DNA of 45,833 nt from Pseudomonas sp. HMWF021 (GTDB lineage: Bacteria > Pseudomonadota > Gammaproteobacteria > Pseudomonadales > Pseudomonadaceae): the NCBI RefSeq assembly GCF_003061005.1, contig NZ_QAIK01000085.1, positions 4,741 through 50,573 of the forward strand, written 5' to 3'. Made by a program: the position numbers and the translations under genes. Below are positions 27,466 through 35,173 of the stretch, piece by piece; within the stretch, counting starts at the first letter, position 1; each line of letters begins with the position of its first letter. The notes beneath the pieces are model-generated. The model saw nothing but the letters and a program-made list of their open reading frames with translations. It ran no database searches and was not told the DNA's origin.

Positions 27466-28424
27466 CCTCATTTTTTGCTGTGACCGATAACGATGACATC
27501 CTCGCCCTGCAACCGCGTCTGACCGCTGACGATGCCGGTGTGCGGCGCATTGCACTGATTGATCTGGCGGATCTGGAAGAACCGGACGGCCTGCTGTGGC
27601 TGGTCGAAAGACTGAGCGAAGATCCGGCCGAAGAAGTCCGCGCCGAAGCCGCGCGGCTGCTGGAGGCGTGGGAAGACGAACCGGTGGTGGCTGCGCTGTG
27701 TCAGGCACTGACCGATCCGTCTGCAGCAGTGCAGGCAGCCGCTGCGCAAAGTCTGAGCCTGCTCAAAACTGAAGCCGCCGGCCGGGTGATTCTGCCGTGG
27801 ACCGGTCATGCGCAAGTCAGTGTGCGAATCGCCGCGTTCCGTGCCTTGCGCGAATTGCGTTTTGCCGCTGCGGCACCTGCTGCAGTCGCGGCTCTTGATG
27901 ATGCCGACGCCAACGTGCGCCGCGAAGCTGTCGGCGTGCTCGGCTGGCTCAAGCAGCTCGACGCATTGCCGGCATTGGCGCGACTGTGCAGCGCCGACCC
28001 GGACACCGAAGTGCGCCGCGCCGCCACCGGGGCTTTGGGATTGGCCTCCAGCGCTGAAGTCCTGCCGGCCCTGCGTCAGGCGCTGCAGGACGACGCCTGG
28101 CAAGTGCGCGAAGAAGCGGCGACAACCCTGGGCAAGGTCGGCCATACCGACGCCGGCCCGGCATTGATCGCAGCCCTCGGCGATGACTACTGGCAAGTGC
28201 GCCTGCGCGCCACCCGCAGCCTCGGGCGTTTGCGCTTCGCTGCGGCGCTCGACGCCCTGATCGAAACGCTTGGCCATCGCATCAGCAACCTGCGCAAGGA
28301 AGCCGCGCTGGCCCTCGGTGAGTTGAATGATCGCGGTGCGGTGGCGGCGTTGCAGGCGGCGCAGGATGACGGAGATCCGGAAGTGCGCAAAGCGGTGCGG
28401 ATTGCCTTGAGTCAGCTGCAATGA
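27462..28424 (+). CDS. HEAT-repeat (PBS-lyase-like) protein
   Basis: 320 residues made almost entirely of about 8-9 helical repeats of roughly 31 residues, with recurring VRxEAAxxLGxL and LxxALxDxxxxVR patterns (EVRAEAARLL, NVRREAVGVLGWL, EVRRAATGALGL, QVREEAATTLGKV, QVRLRATRSLGRL). This is the PBS-lyase/HEAT type also seen in CpcE/F-like and Fe-S-related proteins. There is no signal peptide and it is cytoplasmic. It is coupled by ATGA overlaps to both the ABC ATPase and the DUF971 gene. A scaffold or maturation role for the AprAB-like enzyme is a guess from location. The start is ATG 27462 (MTSFFAV), not the longer frame reaching back into the ATPase gene. Confidence 0.88.
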   Translation: MTSFFAVTDNDDILALQPRLTADDAGVRRIALIDLADLEEPDGLLWLVERLSEDPAEEVRAEAARLLEAWEDEPVVAALCQALTDPSAAVQAAAAQSLSLLKTEAAGRVILPWTGHAQVSVRIAAFRALRELRFAAAAPAAVAALDDADANVRREAVGVLGWLKQLDALPALARLCSADPDTEVRRAATGALGLASSAEVLPALRQALQDDAWQVREEAATTLGKVGHTDAGPALIAALGDDYWQVRLRATRSLGRLRFAAALDALIETLGHRISNLRKEAALALGELNDRGAVAALQAAQDDGDPEVRKAVRIALSQLQ

Positions 28425-28699
28425 GCCCGCTGTCGGTGGGCAACTCGCAAAACGAACGGACACTGCGCCTGAGCTGGCCGGACGGCCGTGAATCGCAGCT
28501 CAACCACGCCGAACTGCGCCGCCAGTGCCCGTGCTCGCAGTGCCGCGCGTTTCGCCTGAAAGGTGGGACTCCGCTGGTGGATGACCGCGTCCGCCTGATC
28601 GAAATCAACCCGCAGGGCTATGGCGTGCAACTGGTGTTCAGTGACGGCCATCAGCGCGGGATTTACCCGTGGGACTATCTGGCCCAGCTCAGTTCTTGA
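28421..28699 (+). CDS. DUF971 (GBBH-like N-terminal domain) protein
   Basis: 92-residue small protein with the DUF971 pattern: a beta-rich start (LRLSWPDGRESQLNHAELRR), the metal-binding CPCSQCR pair, and a C-terminal SDGHQRGIYPWDYL. The domain occurs at the N-terminus of gamma-butyrobetaine hydroxylase and fused to or beside Mrp/ApbC-type Fe-S carriers. The ATGA overlap with the HEAT-repeat gene makes it the last gene of the operon. Given the Fe-S ferredoxin upstream, an iron-sulfur or metal-handling role for this protein is plausible but unproven. Confidence 0.88.
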   Translation: MSPLSVGNSQNERTLRLSWPDGRESQLNHAELRRQCPCSQCRAFRLKGGTPLVDDRVRLIEINPQGYGVQLVFSDGHQRGIYPWDYLAQLSS

Positions 28700-28711
28700 A
28701 AACACTGCTTT

Positions 28712-28806
28712 CCCTGTGGGAGCTGGCTTGCCAGCGATGAGGCCGGCACACCAGGCATCTATGTAAATGACATACCGCCATCGCTGGCAAGCCAGCTCCC
28801 ACAGGG
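28712..28806. repeat. REPIN, family B, between convergent genes
   Basis: Inverted pair CCTGTGGGAGCTGGCTTGCC ... GGCAAGCCAGCTCCCACAGG. It starts 13 bases after the DUF971 stop and ends 25 bases before the stop of the convergent eptA-like gene, so it may terminate both transcripts. Confidence 0.9.
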
Positions 28807-28830
28807 TTTTTCGGGTTTCCAGAATTAGGG

Positions 28831-30489
28831 TTACTGCGCAGCCGTCATCGCCGGCCGGCACCCACGAAACACATCCAGCCCCGGCTGATACAGCGCGGTC
28901 TTCACCTCGAACAACCCCAGCACCGAATGGAACAGGTTGTCATGGCTCAGGTCCGGCTGCCCGGTCTTGCCTTGCAGGCAATCGCGATCGATCCCCAACT
29001 GCGCCAAGGTGTTGTTGCCGAACCACATCACCATCGGCACATGGGTCTGCGCTTCCGGCGCCAGTGCATACGGCGCCGCGTGCAGGTACAAACCGTTTTC
29101 ACCCAGCGATTCGCCGTGATCGGAGACATACACCATCGAGGTGTCCAGTGAGTCCTGATTGCGTTTGAGCAACTCGATCACCTTGGCGAGGAAGTGGTCG
29201 GTGTAGAGGATGGTGTTGTCGTACACGTTGACCAGTTCATCGCGGCTGCAACTGCCCAACTGGTTGGTGTGGCAGATCGGGGTGAAGCGCTCCATGCTTT
29301 TCGGGTAGCGCTCGTAGTATTCCGGGCCGTGGCTGCCGTCGGCGTGCAGGACAATGATCGCGTGGCCCCTGAGGCTGTCGATGTAGCTTTGCAGATCGGC
29401 CAGCAGCGCCTCATCGAGGCAGTTGTTGCCGTCGCAGAACGGCCCCGGCTGATTCTTCGCGATGTCGCGGTGCGGCACGCGCAGGCAGGTGCCCTTGCAG
29501 TCACTGTTGTTGTCCAGCCACAGCACCTGCACGCCGGCGCGTTGCAGGATGTCGAGCAGGCCTTCGTAGGTTTTGCCTTTCTTGTCGCTGTAATCCTCAC
29601 GCGGGAACATCGAGAACATGCACGGCACCGACACCGCCGTGGACGTGCCGCAGGAGTGCACCTGAGTGAAGTTGAGGATGTCCAGTTTGCTCAGCTCGGG
29701 ATTGGTCTCGCGCGCATAGCCGTTCAGCGAAAAATGATCGGCGCGGGCGGTTTCGCCGACCACGAACACCATCAGCGACTTCTTCTCGCGGTTGGCGGCA
29801 TTGGCGCTCATCACCGCGTCTTCACCGATGGCCTGCACCACAAAATGCTTTTTGATGCCCAGACGTTGCTTGGTGTACTTGCTGATGGCGTAGATGTAGT
29901 TGGTCGGGTTGATGAAATGGGTGAGCTTGTCTTCTTCGCGGAAGATCGGCGCGTAGGTCGAATAGAACGCGCCCACCGACGCACCGATCACCAGCACGCA
30001 AGCGGCAATCACCAGCAGCTTGTTGAGCACGCCGCGAAAGAACGGTCGATAACTCACCGGCCAGCGCCAGATCAGCACCGCTGGCAGCACGCCGAGCAAC
30101 AGCACGTAGGCCAGCAGCTTGCCGTTGAACAGCGCCGCAGCCTCGGCCGGGTTGGTTTCGAACACGTTCTGGATCATTACCGTGTCGATGGTGATCCCGT
30201 ATTCGTTCATGAAATACGCGGCGCAGGCCGAGAGCAGCGCGACCACGGTCAGCGCCGGTTTCAGCGTCCAGCGAAACGAAACAAGGGTCAGCAGCAGGGT
30301 GATCGCCGCCCACAGGAACAGCCCGAACGAAGCAAAAAACGCCAGTTTGTGCGCGCCCTGCAGGGTGATCAGATTACCCAGCGCCTTCCAGGTCGCCAGG
30401 TTGTACAGCGCCACCAGTGCCAGGGAAAACAGCAGCACCAGACGGGTTGAAGTGATGGACGGTAAACGCAGTCCTTTGCCCAAAGCCAT
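28831..30489 (-). CDS. eptA: Lipid A phosphoethanolamine transferase EptA-like
   Basis: 552 residues, normal for EptA/PmrC. The N-terminal half has about five transmembrane helices (first near LVLLFSLALVALYNL). The periplasmic sulfatase-fold domain has the nucleophile Thr in VVGETARADHFSLNGY, zinc ligands in SDHGESLGENG and HVPMVMWF, and the substrate loop DGSHGPEYYERYP. Paired cysteines (CGTSTAVSVPC, CKGTC, CDGNNC) match the disulfides of the family. It adds phosphoethanolamine to lipid A, lowering negative charge and polymyxin binding. GGAGG precedes the ATG by 10 bases. Upstream is a perfect palindrome at 30527-30540. No two-component regulator genes are adjacent. Confidence 0.93.
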   Translation of the reverse strand: MALGKGLRLPSITSTRLVLLFSLALVALYNLATWKALGNLITLQGAHKLAFFASFGLFLWAAITLLLTLVSFRWTLKPALTVVALLSACAAYFMNEYGITIDTVMIQNVFETNPAEAAALFNGKLLAYVLLLGVLPAVLIWRWPVSYRPFFRGVLNKLLVIAACVLVIGASVGAFYSTYAPIFREEDKLTHFINPTNYIYAISKYTKQRLGIKKHFVVQAIGEDAVMSANAANREKKSLMVFVVGETARADHFSLNGYARETNPELSKLDILNFTQVHSCGTSTAVSVPCMFSMFPREDYSDKKGKTYEGLLDILQRAGVQVLWLDNNSDCKGTCLRVPHRDIAKNQPGPFCDGNNCLDEALLADLQSYIDSLRGHAIIVLHADGSHGPEYYERYPKSMERFTPICHTNQLGSCSRDELVNVYDNTILYTDHFLAKVIELLKRNQDSLDTSMVYVSDHGESLGENGLYLHAAPYALAPEAQTHVPMVMWFGNNTLAQLGIDRDCLQGKTGQPDLSHDNLFHSVLGLFEVKTALYQPGLDVFRGCRPAMTAAQ

Positions 30490-30526
30490 TACTCACATTC
30501 CTCCAGCAGAATAGAAAACACACGCG

Positions 30527-30540
30527 GTTACGCGCGTAAC
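30527..30540. promoter_or_regulatory. Perfect 14-bp palindrome upstream of eptA-like gene
   Basis: GTTACGCGCGTAAC is exactly self-complementary and lies 38 bases upstream of the eptA-like start, where a promoter or operator would be. Related words CCGTAAAC and TCGTAAC follow at about 30560-30580. No named regulator motif was recognised. Confidence 0.4.
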
Positions 30541-30597
30541 TGTAGAAGAACAATAGTAAAAATTCCGTAAACATCTCGTAACAAACACCCGACTCCC

Positions 30598-30683
30598 TGT
30601 AGGAGCTGCCGCAGGCTGCGATCTTTTGATCTTTCTTTTTAAAATCAAAAATCAAAAGATCGCAGCCTGCGGCAGCTCCTACA
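30598..30683. repeat. REPIN, family A, tails inward
   Basis: Inverted pair TGTAGGAGCTGCCGCAGGC ... GCCTGCGGCAGCTCCTACA, ending 13 bases from the stop of the minus-strand TorF-type gene. Confidence 0.9.
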
Positions 30684-30695
30684 CGGGGCGGGGGG

Positions 30696-31433
30696 TCAGA
30701 AGGATTTGCTGAGGCTGGCGACCACCGTTGCAGTGCACACATCCTTGAATCCCCAGTTGCTCAGGCATTGGCTCTGCGACAGATCGGTGTCGATATAGCT
30801 CAGGCCCAACACCACTCCGGCCAGGTTGTGGGTCAGCTTGACCTCCCATTCACGGTAACTGTCCTCGCCATGCCCGGACGCCGAGTACAAATTCGGGTCC
30901 TTGAGATCCATGTTGCCGTAACGCAGCTTCAGGCCGGAATCGAACGGCAGCTCGGTTTCATAACCGACGTAGGTGTAGAGCGAACTCTGCTTGCTGTCGA
31001 TTCCCGGCGCATCGCCGGAGTAATACGCCGCCAGCTTCACCCCGTGGAAGCCGAGAATCCCGTAAACCTCGCTCTGGTTGAACTGGCTTTCCCTGGGGTA
31101 GGCGTACTTGATGTAGCCCAGATCGAGGCTGACATCCTCGGTGGCTTGCCACAGCCAGCCGGCGTAGTAATCGACTTCCTGCCGGGTTTTCAGACCGCCG
31201 CCGAAATCGACGTTGGAACTCCAGGCCCCCGCGTACAAACCGCTGCTGTGGGCCAGGGTCAGACCGGCCTGCACAGCCGGGTCATTCTGGGTTTGCGAGA
31301 TGCCGCGGGTGCGGTAGTCGCTGGCCAGGGTCAGGTCGACCAGTACGGCGAAATCGTCGTTCAGGGGAATTGCGTGGCTGCTCAGGGGCAGCAGGCTCAA
31401 GGAACTCAAGGCGAGCAAGGGCAAGGCTTTCAT
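30696..31433 (-). CDS. TorF-family putative porin
   Basis: 245 residues: signal peptide (MKALPLLALSSLSLLPLSSHA) followed by a predicted outer-membrane barrel. The start of the mature part, LTLASDYRTRGISQTQNDPA, is the hallmark of the TorF (Gcw_chp) family, followed by VQAGLTLAHSSGLYAGAWSS. The protein ends with aromatic SKSF. Two cysteines near the C-terminus (QCLSN, DVCTA) may pair. ATG 31433 is chosen because it begins the signal peptide; the upstream frame overlaps a REPIN. Members are predicted porins, often near transport or catabolic genes; the substrate is unknown. It is downstream of and in the same direction as an exported amidohydrolase. Confidence 0.87.
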   Translation of the reverse strand: MKALPLLALSSLSLLPLSSHAIPLNDDFAVLVDLTLASDYRTRGISQTQNDPAVQAGLTLAHSSGLYAGAWSSNVDFGGGLKTRQEVDYYAGWLWQATEDVSLDLGYIKYAYPRESQFNQSEVYGILGFHGVKLAAYYSGDAPGIDSKQSSLYTYVGYETELPFDSGLKLRYGNMDLKDPNLYSASGHGEDSYREWEVKLTHNLAGVVLGLSYIDTDLSQSQCLSNWGFKDVCTATVVASLSKSF

Positions 31434-31479
31434 GTGAAGTCCCGGTGTTGTGATTGTTTTAGGGGCTGGACGCAAAACC

Positions 31480-31551
31480 TGTAGGAGCTGCCGAAGGCTG
31501 CGATCTTTTAAAAACAAGATCAAAAGATCGCAGCCTTCGGCAGCTCCTACA
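31480..31551. repeat. REPIN, family A, tails inward
   Basis: Inverted pair TGTAGGAGCTGCCGAAGGC ... GCCTTCGGCAGCTCCTACA between the amidohydrolase stop (15 bases away) and the TorF-type start. It has a shorter centre than most copies. Confidence 0.9.
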
Positions 31552-31565
31552 CGGGGAACGAGTTG

Positions 31566-33308
31566 TTATGGGGTGGCGGTGTAGACCTGGCGGCCAGCGA
31601 ACCAGGTCTGCAGCACCTGGGTGTCATGCAGGGCTTTTTCGTCGACGCTGAACACGTCGCGATCGACCACGATGAAATCGGCCTGTTTACCCGGCGTCAG
31701 TGAGCCGATCTGCTTGTCCAGGCCAATGGTCCGCGCCGCATTGGCGGTGTAGGCGTAGAACATGGTTTCGCGGTCCAGTCGCTCGTCGGCATTCAGCACC
31801 CCCAGCGGGCCGATGCGGGTGATGGCCTGGGCCATGGCGTTGAACGGGTTGGGCGAGGACACCGGCCAGTCGCTGGCACCGGCAATCGTCGCGCCCTGTT
31901 TCAGCAGCGAGTGCGCCGGGTATTGATAACGGAAGGCGAGGGCGCTGACGTAGGGTTTGATCATGTCGGTGGTGTAGTCGTCGGCGCTGGCCCACAGCAG
32001 TTGCATCGAAGCGATCACGTTCAGCGGCTTGAAGCGGGCGAACTCTTTCGGGTTTACCATTTGCAGGTGGGTGATCGAGTGAGTGATGCCGCTCTGCCGA
32101 TCTTTGCGCGCGCGCTCGATACCGTTGAGCGATTCACGCACCGCGCGGTCGCCGATGGCGTGGATGTGCACCAGCCAGCCGCGCTGGTCGATGGCGCTGA
32201 CCAGTTCGCCGAAATGCTCTGGATCGATCAGCAGCTCGCCCTGTTTGTGCGAGTTGCTGTACGGATCGATCATCGCCGCGCTCTGCGCCGGGTACTCGAT
32301 CACGCCATCGGCGAAGATCTTGATCCCGGGCAGGCTCAGGTTGGGGATGCCCTGAAACTGCTGGCGCACCTTATCCAGCGTGTCGAGGTCGGCGGGCACG
32401 CTTTTCGGATTGGCGACCAGCAGCGCGGCGACATGCACACTCATGTCGCCACTGGCCGACAACGCTTTGTAGGCCGGCAGCACGCCGACGGTTTTCTCGG
32501 TGGGTTTGAGCGCGAACACGGCCTCGCCCGGCGCGGCGTTGGCGGCCGGATCCATCCACGCGGTGATGCCGAGGCTGTTGTTGAAACGCACGGCGGATTT
32601 GGCCGCGTTGAGCATGTCGGCAGGGCTTGGCACCGGCATTTTTGCGGCGACCCGATCCCAACCGGCGTCGACCACAAAACCATTGGGCTCGCCGCTTGGC
32701 AGTTTGCCGATGGTGTCTTTTTCCGCGTTGGGCAGGTTCTTGAGCAACGCCGCGTCGATACCGGCGCGCTTGAGCATCACGTTGTTGGCCCATGCGGTGT
32801 GGTGATCGCTGCCGATGAACACCACCGGCACGTCGGCCCATTCGCCCTGGTTGAACGTCTTGCCCAGCGCTTCGGCCTGCGCCCAGTACGCCGAACTCAT
32901 GCCGGCGATGCTCAGCACGTCGCCGTGTTTCGCCTTGCCGTCATCACGCCAGGCGCGCAGACGCTTTTGCAATTCATCGAGGGCGACGACTTCGTCTTCC
33001 ATGTTGGCCGAGACCATTTCCAGGCCGCCGAAAATTGCGTGGGAATGACTGTCGATCAAACCCGGCATCAGGGTTTTGCCGCCTAGGTCGATCACTTGTG
33101 TGCCGGGTTCAATCAAAGCCTTGATTTGCGCATCGGTGCCGACTTTCAGCACCTTGCCGTTTTCCACGGCCAGCGCCTGCACCTTCGGTTGCGTGCGATC
33201 GGCGGTGAAAATCTTGCCGTTCACCAGCACCAGATCGGTGGCGGCCATGGCTTCCATCGAGGCAAAACTTACAGCGCTCACCAGCAGGCTCGGGATGAAT
33301 CTTTTCAT
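31566..33308 (-). CDS. Exported YtcJ-like amidohydrolase (Amidohydro_3 family)
   Basis: 580 residues with a signal peptide (ends near MEAMAAT), so periplasmic, which is notable for this family. Metal and catalytic motifs are in order: HxH in GLIDSHSHAIFGG, the IKIFADGVIEYP segment, HIHAIGDRAVRE, ITHLQM and the Asp of GASDWPVSSPNPFN. The C-terminus returns to the small beta domain (SLTPGKQADFIVVDRD). Relatives hydrolyse amides, formamides or cyclic amides; the substrate is unknown. It is followed by a TorF-type porin and divergent from a LysR regulator 103 bases away, which suggests a small regulated uptake/degradation unit. Confidence 0.9.
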   Translation of the reverse strand: MKRFIPSLLVSAVSFASMEAMAATDLVLVNGKIFTADRTQPKVQALAVENGKVLKVGTDAQIKALIEPGTQVIDLGGKTLMPGLIDSHSHAIFGGLEMVSANMEDEVVALDELQKRLRAWRDDGKAKHGDVLSIAGMSSAYWAQAEALGKTFNQGEWADVPVVFIGSDHHTAWANNVMLKRAGIDAALLKNLPNAEKDTIGKLPSGEPNGFVVDAGWDRVAAKMPVPSPADMLNAAKSAVRFNNSLGITAWMDPAANAAPGEAVFALKPTEKTVGVLPAYKALSASGDMSVHVAALLVANPKSVPADLDTLDKVRQQFQGIPNLSLPGIKIFADGVIEYPAQSAAMIDPYSNSHKQGELLIDPEHFGELVSAIDQRGWLVHIHAIGDRAVRESLNGIERARKDRQSGITHSITHLQMVNPKEFARFKPLNVIASMQLLWASADDYTTDMIKPYVSALAFRYQYPAHSLLKQGATIAGASDWPVSSPNPFNAMAQAITRIGPLGVLNADERLDRETMFYAYTANAARTIGLDKQIGSLTPGKQADFIVVDRDVFSVDEKALHDTQVLQTWFAGRQVYTATP

Positions 33309-33411
33309 TGAAGATTTCCTTGTTATTGCGTCTGATGGCCAGATTAGTGGCTGACACTGGCCGACAGAACGCCTCCCTCACGAAAAACGTTTTTGCCTGA
33401 ATGGAAAAAGC

Positions 33412-34329
33412 ATGGACAAGCTGGGTGCACTGAAAATGTTCGTGGTCACCGCGCAACTCGGCAGTTTCAGCCGCGCGGCCGAGCAACTGGGCAAGACCCC
33501 GTCGGCCCTGACCAAAGCGGTCAATCACCTGGAGTCGGAACTCGGCGCACGGTTGTTCGAGCGCAGTACACGGCGGATCCTGTTGACCGAAATCGGCCGG
33601 GTGTACCTGGAAACCGCGCGGCTGGTGTTGCAGCGGCTGGAGGAGGCCGGCGAGGAAATCGAACAGTTGCAGCATGGTCTGCGCGGCAGCTTGAAAATCA
33701 CCGCACCGCTGGCGTACGGGCGGGCGTTTCTCGATCAGGTGTGTGACGGCTTTTTGCAGCAATACCCGCAGATCAGCCTGCAAGTGGACCTGTGCGACGC
33801 GTTCGTCAATCTGCTGGAAAGCGGCTACGACCTGGCCTTGCGCGAGGGCCATGACGACTTGCCGGGGCTGATTGCGCGGGTGGTCGGCAGCAATCGACTG
33901 GCGTTGTGCGGCAGCCCGGACTATCTGGCGCGCAAGGGATTGCCGGTGAATCCGCAAACCCTTGAGCAGCATGACTGGCTGCTGTATCAGCATCCGTTGC
34001 TCAGCCGCGAGTTCCGGTGGGCCGAGCGCGACGGCCAGCGCCTGAGCCTGGCACAGCCATCGGCACCGCGCTTGCGCAGCGATAATTACGACCTGCTGCT
34101 GGCCGGTGCCCTGGCAGGACGCGGCTTGCTGCACACGCCGCTGTGGAGTGCCGCGCCGTACATCGCTGACGGGCGTCTGGTGCGGGTCATGGCTGACTAC
34201 GAAATCGACCCCGACACCTTCGGCCCGCACATCCTCGCGGTGTACCCGAGCCATCGACGGGCCACGGCCAAGGTCGTGGCGTTCATCGATTACATCGCCG
34301 CCTTCCTCGCCGAACGCGGCCTCAACTGA
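33412..34329 (+). CDS. LysR-family transcriptional regulator
   Basis: 305 residues. The N-terminal winged helix-turn-helix spans residues 1-62 (MFVVTAQLGSFSRAAEQLGK, SALTKAVNHLESELGARLFE). The C-terminal effector domain begins near LRGSLKITAPLAYGRAF and has the CrgA-type layout. It is divergent from the exported amidohydrolase; LysR proteins commonly control the divergent gene, so that is its likely target. The gap holds the 12-bp palindrome AAAAACGTTTTT at 33383-33394, close upstream of the ATG. The Shine-Dalgarno (GGAAAAAG) is weak. Confidence 0.92.
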   Translation: MDKLGALKMFVVTAQLGSFSRAAEQLGKTPSALTKAVNHLESELGARLFERSTRRILLTEIGRVYLETARLVLQRLEEAGEEIEQLQHGLRGSLKITAPLAYGRAFLDQVCDGFLQQYPQISLQVDLCDAFVNLLESGYDLALREGHDDLPGLIARVVGSNRLALCGSPDYLARKGLPVNPQTLEQHDWLLYQHPLLSREFRWAERDGQRLSLAQPSAPRLRSDNYDLLLAGALAGRGLLHTPLWSAAPYIADGRLVRVMADYEIDPDTFGPHILAVYPSHRRATAKVVAFIDYIAAFLAERGLN

Positions 34330-34342
34330 CATCCATTCCCCC

Positions 34343-34429
34343 TGTAGGAGCTGACGAGTGAAACGAGGCTGCGATCTTTTGATCTTGCTTTTTAAAATCA
34401 AAAGATCGCAGCCTTCGGCAGCTCCTACA
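34343..34429. repeat. REPIN, family A, with one divergent arm
   Basis: The left arm has CTGACGAGTGAAACGAGGCT in place of CTGCCGAAGGCT, while the right arm is the normal GCCTTCGGCAGCTCCTACA. It starts 14 bases after the LysR stop. Confidence 0.85.
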
Positions 34430-34450
34430 CAGTTCCCGGGTCGCCTCTTT

Positions 34451-34490
34451 TGTAGGAGCTGCCGAGTGAAACGAGGCTGCGATCTTTTGA
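34451..34490 (+). repeat. Single family-A REP with the GAGTGAAACGAGG variant
   Basis: TGTAGGAGCTGCCGAGTGAA followed by ACGAGGCTGCGATCTTTTGA. It has no inverted partner and repeats the variant loop of the neighbouring pair, suggesting a local duplication. It lies 57 bases upstream of the lexA2 operator. Confidence 0.8.
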
Positions 34491-34546
34491 TTTTTGTGGA
34501 TCGCCGGCCCAGGCCGACTGGCGGTGCTTGTCAGTAAAATCCCCCA

Positions 34547-34564
34547 GGAGTACAAATGTACTCC
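34547..34564. promoter_or_regulatory. LexA2 operator overlapping the ribosome site and start of lexA2
   Basis: GGAGTACAAATGTACTCC has 8-bp perfect arms around AA and contains AGTAC-N4-GTACT, the GTAC-type box reported for Pseudomonas LexA2. It is unlike the CTGT-type box of LexA1. Its left arm carries the AGGAG Shine-Dalgarno and its right part includes the first ATG (34556). Confidence 0.85.
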
Positions 34565-35173
34565 ATGACGAACCTGACTCCCCGCCGTACCGCCATCCTG
34601 ACCTTTATCCGCGAACGCATCGCCGAACACGGTCAGCCCCCAAGCCTCGCTGAAATCAGCGAGGCTTTTGGTTTTGCCTCGCGCAGCGTGGCGCGCAAGC
34701 ATGTGCTGGCGCTCACCGAAGCCGGGTTTATCGAGGTCAATCCGCACCAGGCCCGGGGCATTCGCCTGCTTGGGCAACCCGCGCGGCCGGAGCTCCTGGA
34801 TATTCCCGTGCTCGGTCGGGTCGCCGCCGGTGCGCCGATTGGCGCTGATGCCGACATCCATAACCGCTTGATGCTCGACCCTGCGCTGTTCTCCCGCACC
34901 CCCGATTACATGCTGCGGGTGCAGGGCGATTCGATGATCGAGGACGGCATTCTCGACGGCGATCTGGTCGGTGTGCGGCGCAATCCCGAGGCGCTCAACG
35001 GCCAGATCGTGGTGGCGCGCCTCGACGGTGAAGTGACGATCAAACGCTTCGAGCGCGTCGGCGATGAAGTCCGGCTGCTGCCGCGCAACCCGGCGTACCA
35101 GCCGATTGTCGTGCGCGACGATCAGGACCTGGCCATCGAAGGCGTGTTCTGCGGTCTGGTGAGGCAAGGCTGA
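34556..35173 (+). CDS. lexA2: LexA-type SOS repressor LexA2 of the mutagenesis cassette
   Basis: 205 residues. The N-terminal winged helix-turn-helix (PRRTAILTFIRERIAEHG, PPSLAEISEAFGFAS) binds the GTAC-type operator. The C-terminal S24 domain has the self-cleavage Ala-Gly in RVAAGAPIG, catalytic Ser in GDSMIEDGI and catalytic Lys in GEVTIKRF. RecA filaments would trigger cleavage after DNA damage and release the operon. ATG 34556 follows AGGAG by 5 bases; ATG 34565 is an alternative. The stop shares one base with the imuA start. It is the first gene of lexA2-imuA-imuB-dnaE2. Confidence 0.95.
   Translation: MYSMTNLTPRRTAILTFIRERIAEHGQPPSLAEISEAFGFASRSVARKHVLALTEAGFIEVNPHQARGIRLLGQPARPELLDIPVLGRVAAGAPIGADADIHNRLMLDPALFSRTPDYMLRVQGDSMIEDGILDGDLVGVRRNPEALNGQIVVARLDGEVTIKRFERVGDEVRLLPRNPAYQPIVVRDDQDLAIEGVFCGLVRQG

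Noticed and set aside
33383..33394. AAAAACGTTTTT palindrome as a proven LysR site
   Set aside because: It lacks the T-N11-A pattern usual for LysR binding and is short and A/T-rich; kept only as a remark.
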